Origin: Corticium candelabrum
Lineage: Eukaryota > Porifera > Homoscleromorpha > Homosclerophorida > Plakinidae
Direction: 5' to 3'
DNA: 64,000 nucleotides
NCBI RefSeq assembly: GCF_963422355.1
Contig: NC_085105.1
Coordinates: 4,331,651 to 4,395,650, forward strand
A program made the translations under genes and the position numbers. Of the stretch, positions 43,591 through 61,309 are shown one piece after another (position 1 is the stretch's first letter; every line of letters begins with the position of its first letter). The notes beneath the pieces are model-generated. The model saw nothing but the letters and a program-made list of their open reading frames with translations. It did no database searches and had not been told where the DNA came from.

Positions 43591-46500
43591 CTAATTTGTT
43601 GGTGTGGTTTTTGCCGCTTCTGCTTTTTCTGCCAACAGTGCTTGTTCTTCTTCTGTTGGCACTTTTCCTTTTTTGCGTTCCCGTCTAGTTGTGTCCGTTG
43701 CACCTTTTTCGCCTCTTTCTGCCAACAGTGCTTGTTCTTCTTCTTCTGTTGGCACTTTTCCTTTTTTGCGTTTCCGTTTAGTTGTGTCCGTTGCTGCCAA
43801 CAGTGCTTGTTCTTCTTCTTCTGCTTGCACTTTTTCTTTTTTGCGTTCCCATTTAGTTGTGTCCGTTGCAGCTTTTTCGCCTCTTTCTGCCAACAGTGCT
43901 TGTTCTTCTTCTTCTGTTTGCACTTTCCCTATTCTGCGTTCCCGTTTAGTTGTGTCCGTTGCAGCTTTTTCGCCTCTTTCTGCCAACAGTGCTTGTTCTT
44001 CTTCTTCTGTTGCCACTTTTTCTTTTTTGCTTTCCCATTTAGTTGTGTCCGTTGCAGCTTTTTCGCCTCTTTCTGCCAACAGTGCTTGTTCTTCTTCTTC
44101 TGTTGCCACTTTTCCTGTTTTGCGTTCCCGTTTAGTTGTGTCCATTGCAGCTTTTTCGCCTCTTTCTGCCAACAGTGCTTGTTCTTCTTCTTCTGTTTGC
44201 ACTTTTCCTTTTTTGCGTTCCCGTTTAGTTGTGTCCGTTGCTGCCAACAGTGCTTGTTCTTCTTCTTCTGTTTGCACTTTTCCTTTTTTGCGTTCCCGTC
44301 TAGTTGTGTCCGTTGCAGCTTTTTCGCCTCTTTCTGCCAACAGTGCTTGTTCTTCTTCTTCTGTTTGCACTTTTCCTTTTTTGCGTTCCCGTCTAGTTGT
44401 GTCCGTTGCAGCTTTTTCGCCTCTTTCTGCCAACAGTGCTTGTTCTTCTTCTTCTGTTGCCACTTTTCCTGTTTTGCGTTCCCGTTTAGTTGTGTCCATT
44501 GCAGCTTTTTCGCCTCTTTCTGCCAACAGTGCTTGTTCTTCTTCTTCTGTTGGCACCTTTCCTTTTTTGCGTTCCCGTTTAGTTGTGTCCGTTGCTGCCA
44601 ACAGTGCTTGTTCTTCTTCTTCTGCTTGCACTTTTTCTTTTTTGCGTTCCCATTTAGTTGTGTCCGTTGCAGCTTTTTCGCCTCTTTCTGCCAACAGTGC
44701 TTGTTCTTCTTCTTCTGTTTGCACTTTCCCTATTCTGCGTTCCCGTTTAGTTGTGTCCGTTGCAGCTTTTTCGCCTCTTTCTGCCAACAGTGCTTGTTCT
44801 TCTTCTTCTGTTGCCACTTTTTCTTTTTTGCTTTCCCATTTAGTTGTGTCCGTTGCAGCTTTTTCGCCTCTTTCTGCCAACAGTGCTTGTTCTTCTTCTT
44901 CTGTTGCCACTTTTCCTGTTTTGCGTTCCCGTTTAGTTGTGTCCATTGCAGCTTTTTCGCCTCTTTCTGCCAACAGTGCTTGTTCTTCTTCTTCTGTTTG
45001 CACTTTTCCTTTTTTGCGTTCCCGTTTAGTTGTGTCCGTTGCTGCCAACAGTGCTTGTTCTTCTTCTTCTGTTTGCACTTTTCCTTTTTTGCGTTCCCGT
45101 CTAGTTGTGTCCGTTGCAGCTTTTTCGCCTCTTTCTGCCAACAGTGCTTGTTTTTCTTCTTCTGTTGCCACTTTTCCTTTTTTGCGTTCCCGTTTAGTTG
45201 TGTCCATTGCAGCTTTTTCGCCTCTTTCTGCCAACAGTGCTTGTTCTTCTTCTTCTGTTGGCACCTTTCCTTTTTTGCGTTCCCGTTTAGTTGTGTCCGT
45301 TGCTGCCAACAGTGCTTGTTCTTCTTCTTCTGTTTGCACTTTTCCTTTTTTGCGTTCCCGTCTAGTTGTGTCCGTTGCAGCTTTTTCGCCTCTTTCTGCC
45401 AACAGTGCTTGTTCTTCTTCTTCTGTTGCCACTTTTCCTGTTTTGCGTTCCCGTTTAGTTGTGTCCATTGCAGCTTCTTCGCCTCTTTCTACCAACAGTG
45501 CTTGTTCCTCTTCTGTTGGCACTTTTCCTTTTTTGCGTTCCCATTTAGTTGTGTCCATTGCAGCTTTTTCGCCTCTTTCTGCCAACAGTGCTTGTTCTTC
45601 TTCTTCTGTTTGCACTTTTCCTTTTTTGCGTTCCCGTTTAGTTGTGTCCGTTGCAGCTTTTTCGCCTCTTTCTGCCAACAGTGCTTGTTCTTCTTCTTCT
45701 GTTGCCACTTTTTCTTTTTTGCGTTCCCATTTAGTTGTGTCCGTTGCACCTTTTTCGCCTCTTTCTTCCAACAGTGCTTGTTCTTCTTCTGTTTGCACTT
45801 TTCCTTTTTTGCGTTCCCGTTTAGTTGTGTCCATTGCAGCTTTTTCGTCTCTTTGAGCCAACAGTGCTTGTTGTTCGTCTTCGGCGACAACTTTTCCTTT
45901 TCTGCGTTCCCGTTCAGTTGTATCCAATGCAGATTTTTCGCCTCCTTCCGCCAATAGTGCTTGTTCTGCTGCTGCTACTACTACTTTTCCCTTTTTGCGT
46001 TCCTCACTATTTGCGTCCATGGCAGATTTTTCGTCTCTTCTCGTCGATTCGTAAAAGAAACGCCTGTCCCATCCTTTTCTTGGAATAAGAATGGGATGTT
46101 GTCGGACCTTTCCGATCCTGCTACATTTTTCTTCGTCCGAATCAACTTCCTCGGGAGGTTCTTTGCCTTTATTACTAGCGACGGCCGTCAAATAGATGGT
46201 TCTATTAGCTAGTATGTTTTGTACAATCCAAGGTCCGATTGATATGTACAACCTGCGCTTTAATCTGTAAACAAAAATGTATAATTAAATTAGAAATTAT
46301 ATGGTTTTAAGTTCATAAACAGTTGCTAAAAACGTTTAGTGCTATTGTTTAAAGCATAAATAGATAAATTAAAAACATCGACATGCAGGTCGTAGTGGAA
46401 CAGACTGCACAAGTAAAGTTAATTTTATTGCGCGGTAAATCTAATACATGGTATCTATGCTAGCTGGTAGACTGCCCATTCAACAATGTTTTACCACCAG

Positions 46501-47090
46501 AAAATGAATGCTTTATTTACAACAAGCTACTTAGTATGTTGCTCTTTTATTGCTCTAATTCAAGTTGCTGCTCTGCCGCAAACGATTGTCCGTTTGCAGT
46601 AACCACAAAGTTAACGTTACGCGAATCCTTCATCCGTGCACGCTAAAACAAAAGCACGACTGTTGACCTCGTAGTGAAACGTCACCACTAGTGGTTAGAC
46701 ACTGATTTGCAGCTAATTACGTATGCAGTCTAGTAGACATTCCTGCAAACAAGTGTTGTACGCTAGCTACCAACATATAGGCAGAAAACGCATTTAATTA
46801 CGTTGTGAAATGAAAAAGAGTGAAGATTTATGGAACTTTAATCGTATGAACTTCAATAATTCTTACCGACTGGTCAGTTGCAAAAACTCTTGCCACATCT
46901 CTATGTCCTCTGTCCTGTTTTCGTCGTAGACAAGTAAACTAACACCAGTAATCGCTCTCGCGTGCACGAAGCACTCCATACCGGAACGAAGTACTGCGTA
47001 TTCTTCATAGAGAATCTCGTCCTTAATTCTAGTAAACCAATGCGTCGCAGCAAGGTTGAAGCGTCCTTTAGGAAGAGGAGATAACGCCAT
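43591..47090 (-). CDS. Highly repetitive charged protein (about 965 residues, two exons)
   Basis: Exon 1 is 47090-46867 (start MALSPLPKGRFN) and exon 2 is 46264-43591. The junction CG|GTAAGA...TTTACAG|A keeps phase, and 2898 nt close exactly to 966 codons. Residues 1 to about 150 are non-repetitive and globular-looking (WFTRIKDEILYEEYAVL, RRLYISIGPWIVQNIL), a region I do not recognise. The rest is a tandem array of 31-residue units such as ATDTTKRERKKGKVPTEEEE plus QALLAERGEKA, with 25-residue variants lacking the ERGEKA step. The array is rich in Lys, Arg and Glu and probably helical, and ends with a short unique tail. Units near the N-terminal side of the array are more diverged, and the central ones nearly identical. 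Whether it is a housekeeping structural protein or a rapidly evolving lineage-specific one cannot be told. Expression needs transcript evidence. Confidence 0.65.
43615..46000 (-). repeat. Coding minisatellite of 93 bp and 75 bp units with 801 bp higher-order repeat
   Basis: About two dozen units lie head to tail. The basic unit is 93 bp; shorter 75 bp units lack 18 bp. A distinctive unit near 43821 recurs near 44622, exactly 801 bp away, and the order of variant units between them is repeated. 801 bp equals seven 93 bp units plus two 75 bp units, so a nine-unit block was duplicated as a whole. Confidence 0.85.
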
Positions 47091-47391
47091 CCTGGCTCTA
47101 CGGCGGCTGCGTATTCAGGGCTGTATTGACTAGTTGTAAATATTAATAACCGGTAAATTGATGTGCGTTGACTTTCGAATGAGTCCAGGGGCGTCACGTG
47201 GATCTCAAAAGTGGGAAGGCTCATGGCTAAAGCTAAACATGTGACGTCATCGAAACGTCATATATTTATAAATTCAACGCAGAATATACTAGATCTATTA
47301 TAAATTTCTAAATAATTACATGCTTAGCGACAGAGTTAATTTAATTTATAAATACTGTTACACGAGTCATTGTCTAGAGGAAGGCATCTTT
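47091..47391. other. Upstream region of the repeat-protein gene
   Basis: No coding exon was recognised. An AT-rich tract at 47260-47360 separates the gene from the mobile-element cluster. Confidence 0.4.
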
Positions 47392-48115
47392 GAGCGTGTT
47401 CACACCAGGCCCAGGCGCGTAGCTGGCATAGGGCACAAGGGGCACGTGCACTTCCCCAAATTTTGACCTAGGTTTTCGTCCAAACGGCCCGATTGTGCAC
47501 GTGTACGTGTGGTACGTACCCTGAACGTTGGAGGTAACCGAGACGTTTGTTTAGACTCCTCCTATGGACCCACCCGCCGCACATACGGGGTAGTATAGGC
47601 ATCTGCCTTGCTGGTACACCCCTTGAAGAAGAGTTCGGCTACGCCACTGATTAGTTTGGCGTTAGTGCACTGACGCCGCTCGTTCACACCGGTCCTAATC
47701 ATGATTAGTGTAACGCCATTTATCGCCGTTCTAACGCCCTGGAGAATAGTATTACAACTACATTAGTGGCGTTAGGGGTTGCACTTGACTTTAGCACGTG
47801 AGGTAGTATGCAAGAAGAGCATGCCGCCGATGTTTCTGATGTGGTGTTGTATGTACGTACAAACGCAGCAACAACATGGTAACGAACGGATGCGCAGGCA
47901 GATGTTTAGTACGTACGTGCCTCTAAACTTCCTGCCGTCCCTATGCCCAAAACCTAAAGCAATGGATTCGTCAATACAATCACGCAAATTCTTGCCGGAT
48001 ATGACGGATGAAAACTGTCGAGACTAATTACCCTCACGTGCCCACGTGACTTACTAATCATAGTTAACGGTGAAAACGCGCTTGTGCTAATGTTGGCCTG
48101 ATCATAGTTAGTCCA
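47392..48115. mobile_element. Harbinger-like element, copy 2, with an adjoining partial copy
   Basis: From about 47671 to 48115 the sequence is the reverse-oriented relative of 32719-33226, sharing the TTCACACC end, the ATCATGATTAG subterminal repeat and the interior around ACTGTCGAGACTAATTACC. A separate end fragment (GAGCGTGTTCACACC at 47392) precedes it and is interrupted by an hAT-like insertion. Confidence 0.65.
47412..47649. mobile_element. 238 bp hAT-like MITE nested in the Harbinger-like fragment
   Basis: The ends CAGGCGCGTAGCTGG and GGCTACGCCACTG are inverted hAT-type termini. They split the Harbinger-like end fragment into GAGCGTGTTCACACCAGG on the left and ATTAGTTTGGCGTTAG on the right. 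Confidence 0.6.
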
Positions 48116-48748
48116 GATATATTAAAAAATTCGATTATTAGCCCATAGTGCGTGTTGAATAACGAAAGTCGTACAAACGTACACTTTAGCGTGCGTTATC
48201 ACTTTAGGATGATATGCGTATAACAACGTGGTTACATCGTTGGCAGTCATTGAGCGTCAGTAGAAAGGGACAATCAAATAGTTAGACTGCATGAGCATGT
48301 TATTTGTAGAACTGCAAATTTTCGAGTGGGTGTGTAGTTCTAGAAGCAATTACGTTCGTTTTGTGATCGTCTCCACAGTGGAGTAGCTAGTACGGGCACC
48401 ATCCGCTGCAAATTCGAACTCTCATGCAGTCCTTTGCAACTTGGTATTCTGCATGCTTTAGAAAGTGCATCTAGACAACTACATTAGACACTAAAATTTG
48501 AGGGATCCGAAGGCTTCCAGTGACGTAGCCAGGGGTTTGAAAGAGAAGTTTCCTAGCACTGACGCGGATTTAGATGGGGCATTGAGGCACGTCCCCGTTC
48601 AGATTAGCCCTCGCAGGGATACCAAAATAGTAAAATTGCCTAGGAAGATGTTTACGAGCGGGAGGGGGTGTATACCGTGGATGTCATCAAGCCAAAACTA
48701 CCTAGCTAGACCTCGCTAGAACATAGCGAGTTGCTGATTGCTCCATAG
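48116..48748. other. Spacer with one orphan hAT-like tip
   Basis: No gene was recognised. CAGTGACGTAGCCAGG at 48520-48535 resembles the left tip of the element at 38626, but no matching right tip was found nearby. Confidence 0.4.
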
Positions 48749-48900
48749 GCCTGGTTCACAATACACCTCGCGTCGCGTCGCGTCAAAAGAGGCCGTTTCT
48801 GATGCGACGCGACGGGCTGGAATAGAAAAAAATACTATCCAACACGTCGCGTCGCGTCGGAAACGGTCTCCTTTGACGCGGGGTGTATTGTGAACCAGGC
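48749..48900. mobile_element. 152 bp GC-rich palindromic MITE
   Basis: GCCTGGTTCACAATACACC at the left mirrors GGTGTATTGTGAACCAGGC at the right. Next come runs of the pentamer CGTCG in both arms. TAG and TAA flank the ends, so the target duplication may be three bases. Confidence 0.8.
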
Positions 48901-48936
48901 TAAGCATTGCTGTTTTCGTGCAATCTACTAGTAGGC

Positions 48937-51682
48937 CAGGCCCGTAGCAAGCGGTCCAGCAGGTCCGGCATTCGCAGGACCATGTTTCAGAAACTGTAGT
49001 TTCAGCAGCGGCAGAATGGTGTAGACTTCCGGTTATATTATATAGCTATAGATGATAAAATATATTATTTACTGTCTATCCTGTCTACGTTATCAGGTAC
49101 AGAGAAATGTAATAATCACAGTGGACATTGATTATATTGTAAAATTGAGATACGTACCAGAAATAGCTGGAAGAATGCAGTGTAAGAGTAGAAGGGTTCG
49201 AAGCCACATCCGGGATTTGTCCTAAATCTTCTAAGTATGGTGACCAGCACATCGAAAGTCTTTCCTGATGATCAAGCCGTTCTTAACCAGCCTCACCAAC
49301 CCCTGAACTTCGATTTTTCAAAGCGCCCCTTTGGGAAGAAGGCGGAGTTGCGTTGCTTCAGGCCATCTTGGTTTGATCAGTGACCATTTCTTCACTACCA
49401 CGAGGCTGACGACGTCGTGTTTTGTCACATGTGCGCGGAAGCATCGACTCTCAAACCGATCAAGTCTAAACCGGATCCTGCTTTTGTTAGTACTCTAGCA
49501 CATACAGAAGTAGGCTGTTGGTCTATAATTGTATTCATTGGTAAGGTTACTCGTGGATTTTCAAACTGGAAAGATGCAACCACAGGATTCAAAAACCACG
49601 TAAAGAGTGCGTGTCATCGTGAAGCAGTTGAAGTTCTTGTCACTCTTCCTGCCATCACCAGGGACGTTGGAGAACATCTTTCTCGTGAGCATGCTGTCCA
49701 GAAAGTCAACAATCAACAAGTGCTTCTTCAAATACTGTCGTCTGTGATATTCTTGAGTAGGCAGGATCTTGCTTCTAGAGGAGATGGAGATGAATCAGAT
49801 GGTAATCTACAACAGCTGCTTTGTCTACAGAGTGAGAAAGACCCTAACCTATCACACTGGCTGAAACGAAAGGAGAATGTCTACACAAGTCCACAAATTC
49901 AAAATGAAATGATCAAAACATTGGGCCTCCAAGTGCTACGAAATATTGCCACAGACATACATAATTCCCCATTTGTAACGGTGATGGCTGATGAAACTAC
50001 TGATGTCTCCAACAGAGAGCAATTTACAGTCATCATTCGTAGGGTTTCAGAAGACTTGCAGGTGGATGAAGAGTTTATTGCACTTTACCAAACCTCAACT
50101 ACTGATGCTGCAACCCTTGCAGCTCTGATCAAGGACGTCTTCATAAAACTGAATGTGAGTATGAAAAAGCTTCGTGGACAGTGTTTTGATGGTGCCAGTG
50201 CTATGAGTGGCTGTAGAACTGGTGTTGCTAAACGCATTAGTGATATTGAGCCAAGAGCAGTCTTCACCCACTGTTATGGTCATGCTCTAAATCTCGCTGC
50301 AAATGACACCCTAAAGCAATCAAAGTTGATGAAAGATGTACTAGACACAAGTCGGGAGATCACAAAACTGATCAAATATTCCCCACGTAGGGAGGGGATA
50401 TTTATGAAGTTGAAGGATAGCTTGCCAGCTAGTAGTACAGGTATCAGAGTACTCTGCCCTACTAGATGGACAGTGAGAGCTGATACGCTCTCAAGCATTA
50501 TCAGTAACTATGAGGGATTGTAGAATACATGGGAGGAGGCCCTTGAAATAACAAAGGACACAGAGGCCAAGGCCAGAATCCAAGGAGTTTCAGCCCAAAC
50601 GGATATGTTTCAGTATTTGTATGGTATCATGCTAAGTGAAATGATATTAAGACACGCGGACAATCTGAGTAGAACTTTACAACATAAGTCTTTGTCTGCA
50701 GAAGAAGGTCAACAAGGTGCTCAGATGACTGTTGATACAATCACATCACTTCGAAATGATGATGCCTTTGACCTGATGTGGGAGGAAGTGAGTAGGAAAG
50801 CCAGATCTTTGAATGTCAGTGACCCACAGCTACCCTGAAGGAGGAAAATGCCTAGGAGGCTTTGTGAGGGTTCGTGTGAAGGGGACTTTCATGAGACCCC
50901 AAAAGGACACTATAGACAGTGCTGTTATGAAGCACGCGATCTCATTATCAACTGTATTCAATCTCGATGTGATCAGCCTGGCTACAGAAAATATCATTCT
51001 TTGGAGACACTCTTGATTAAGGCAGCCAAACAGCAGGAGTTAGAAGATGATCTGAAAGCGGTTTGTGCATTCTATAAAGATGACTTTGACCAGGAGATAT
51101 TGTATGCACAACTTCAAACGTTTGGAGTCCACTTCCAACAAACGTATCAACTTCAATCAAAGGAGGCCAGCACAAAGATGACCATCTAGCACAAGTGAAA
51201 CGCCTTTTTCAACTTGTGTTGGTCATGCCAGCCACCAATGCGTCATCTGAAAGATCATTTAGTGCGCTGAGACGACTCAAAAGCTACCTTAGAACAACTA
51301 TGATGCAAGAGAGGCTAGACTATCTCATGCTACTTCTAGGTTCACAAGAACAGGACAGATGCACTGGACCTGAAAGCAATTCTAAATGACTTTGTGGGAG
51401 AATCAGAGCACTGATCAAACATTTTTGCCAAGTTCTGATGCATGTTGACTCTAGGCATTCGGTGTGCGATGTGATGTTCTGGTCATGTATTACGCTGGAA
51501 TACACAGTGTTCTGGAACAGTTTCTGTGAAGACTTGACTGCTTTCTAATTAATTGGTTGTACGATTTTGTTCTTTGTTGTTGAGTGAAATGCTTTTGTCT
51601 CAGACATTAATATCAATCGCAGCATATAACTATTAATTTTATCTTTCGCCGGACCACTTTTTTCATTCTTGCTACGGGCCTA
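48937..51682 (+). mobile_element. Full-length but inactive hAT transposon, 2.7 kb
   Basis: The inverted tips CAGGCCCGTAGCAAG and CTTGCTACGGGCCTA bound a single transposase frame (49237-51414). Both subterminal regions contain GGTCCGGC/GCCGGACC. A TAGGC motif occurs just outside both ends, but an 8 bp target duplication is not clear, as expected for an old copy. Confidence 0.8.
49237..51414 (+). pseudogene. ZMYM1-type hAT transposase pseudogene
   Basis: From ATG at 49237 the frame encodes, in order, a TTF-type zinc-finger region (FCHMCAEAS ... HREAVE), a DUF4371-like core with MADETTDVSN and GQCFDGASAMSG, HCYGHALNL, and the hAT C-terminal dimerisation motif NASSERSFSALRRLKSYLR. It is interrupted by in-frame stops at 49381 (TGA), 50521 (TAG), 50836 (TGA) and 51187 (TAG), followed by a frame change near 51190. 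A second change near 51345 puts the last TDALDLKAILNDFV segment in another frame, ending at 51412-51414. At least three of the stops look like single transitions from sense codons, so the copy decayed by point mutation after inserting whole. Confidence 0.88.
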
Positions 51683-51928
51683 CCTAGGCTTGTGGAGAAA
51701 CAGCGAATGAGCATCACGCCGGTCTACGATTTTTACTCCTAGTTCGTCTAATTTCACTCTTAGTTACTGTATAACGTTCAAGAGAAAACATGGCAGTACA
51801 GTGTCCTACTCTAGTAGCAGAATCATGTCGACTAGATTCTTTGCCTGAAAAATAATTTGTGCTAGCCTCTAGATGCATGTCCTCAATAAGGAAGTCTGGT
51901 GCACGTGATATGATAGGCCTGTGCACGT

Positions 51929-52024
51929 AGCCTCGTCCCAGACGCATACTTTGTGGACTGCAGTCCAACTTGCTGGCAGTGCATCCGGGACTGCAACCCA
52001 CCCGGCCGCGTCTGGGACGAGCCT
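51929..52024. mobile_element. 96 bp palindromic MITE just upstream of the YqcI-like gene
   Basis: CTCGTCCCAGACGC at the left mirrors GCGTCTGGGACGAG at the right. It ends 40 bp before the start codon of the downstream gene, so it lies in the putative promoter or 5' untranslated region. Confidence 0.75.
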
Positions 52025-52063
52025 CACGCGCACTCAGGTCCGGGCATCAGCAACCCAAGGTTC

Positions 52064-53187
52064 ATGATGGACACGATTGTGCTGCTTATTCGACTCGTTA
52101 GTTTTGCCATTCTTTTGTGCTCCTCAGTTGTTATTTCTTTTCGTTCTCTACTTTCCTTCATCTTGTTTGTAGGTAGGTTGAGCTTGGATTCATAGTTTTC
52201 TAGCCGATCTACCGTCTTCAACTGTCCTGCATTGTTTACACAATGTGTAGGAACGATTTATCTTACCGGAAAACTCTACCCTGATTCGACAACAGCGCAG
52301 CCAAATCCTTTCAAACGACGAGGAAAAATCAAAGATGTCGACCCGACTGACAATGCTGCTTTCGCAGAGAAGATTTTAGACTTCGTCTCATACGACGCTG
52401 CAAGCTCAGCCGTGCTCGACCATTTTTTGCCCGTCCAGAAGAACACAGAATGCATCTTTGCGCGAACGGCCAAGATTTGGGCAGCCAAGCCATTCATACG
52501 GGCACTCCCATTAAGTTAGTTTGGACAGGTAGTGATGAGTGATATCTAGTCTTATGCGTTGTTCAATTGCATTTTATAGAGGCAAATGTCGAAAGGTACC
52601 GTATGCAAAATTTGTAATGATCCCACACTGAGAGATTTTCGTATGTGATATCTAGATCTATTCCTATGTTCATCAAATTCATCAATGTTGCTAGGTCACT
52701 TCATTTAGATGGATTTGTTTTTGAACTTCCGCATCAAGAATTTGGAGAGTCGCCAAAGACATTTGGCAGAGGTATTCGTCGCCTTCTCAAATGTTTGTCT
52801 GACCATGACCCTGCAGGACGAAAATGCATGGACAGGTCATACATTGACAAGAGAGGATGGTATTTTGAATTTGATAATGAATCTATCTTTGTAACTACTT
52901 TTGCTCCATGCTATACATCTTGTCATTCTCGTTATGCATTCGGGGCAAAGGGTTGTTTCATCCTCTTCCAACCTGATTTCTCATTTGCAACACATGATAT
53001 TGGAGCAGACACGCCACACACAAACTGGGAGTCACCATCTACAGTCAGAGACAAGATACGAGTGGCATACAAAAATGCAGGACGACCATATACTATTAGG
53101 GACACAGTGTATTATCCTCCAGCTCATGACATTGTAAAACCATTACAATTGCATGATCCTCCAGTCGAATGGTGGAAAGATGAGTAG
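52064..53187 (+). CDS. YqcI/YcgG-like protein with N-terminal hydrophobic segment
   Basis: Four exons (52064-52172, 52251-52514, 52580-52595, 52695-53187) give 882 nt and 293 residues with all phases consistent. Exon 3 is a 16 nt microexon supported by phase and by continuity of the domain. Residues 1-37 are strongly hydrophobic (IVLLIRLVSFAILL, SLLSFILF), a signal anchor or signal peptide. The remainder resembles the YqcI/YcgG family: the CIFAR motif near residue 109, FVFELP, WYFEFDNESIFVTTFAPCY, and FILFQPDFSFA near the C-terminus. The family is known mainly from bacteria and fungi and its biochemical role is not established. A second in-frame ATG lies one codon downstream, so the exact start is open. 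The stop codon is 5 bp from that of the convergent peptidase gene. Confidence 0.75.
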
Positions 53188-53192
53188 CTAGT

Positions 53193-60813
<7,621 letters not shown>

Positions 60814-61309
60814 TAGTGCCCGGATGTTATAGCCTAACACCCGGATGTGATCTCTATAGACTTTGTATTTGTATTTGTATTTGTATGTCTTTTACTACGG
60901 AAAACCCTCAATTCAGCGGTCGATCTTCCGGTTACCGTACCAAGCACACATACATGAATATTTACGCTAACATAAATACTATACAGTCTAAGTGAAACAC
61001 TTTAGCTATACATGTACGACTATACAAGCCCAGCCCCTCTCTCGCACACACCTTTATGACCATCATGTGTATCTAGAGACCGCACTGTATAAACATTGCA
61101 GTGGTCTTGTCTCTCTAAAAATAGAAACGCAGCACGCTACTAGGCGACACACCCAACAAACAGATCTATATTTATCGACAGCGCGGTTTCCCATAGTTGG
61201 GCATTAAATTTACACCTAGCGTGGGTGTAGCTCTACTGAGGTCATAAAATCTGTTTTCATCTCCCATCGCCATAATCTTTCCAACTGCCGACGTCTTTCG
61301 ACACACATC
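60814..61309. promoter_or_regulatory. Shared divergent upstream region of peptidase and hedge-domain genes
   Basis: The two start codons face away from each other across 496 bp that contain no other gene. A short tandem TTTGTATTTG run lies near 60860. A bidirectional promoter is inferred from position only; no core promoter motif was identified. Confidence 0.45.

Noticed and set aside
43604-45957. Two plus-strand open frames of 750 and 771 codons rich in Ser, Cys and Phe
   Set aside because: They are antisense shadows of the tandem array. The minus-strand frame has a start exon, a splice junction and a charged composition typical of real repeat proteins.
43615-46000. Regularly spaced repeats reminiscent of a CRISPR array
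   Set aside because: Units are contiguous, with no unique spacers, and encode protein; the genome is eukaryotic.
49381-51189. Stop codon readthrough or a variant genetic code in the hAT transposase
   Set aside because: Two frame changes accompany the stops, and neighbouring genes use all three stops normally, so ordinary pseudogene decay explains it.
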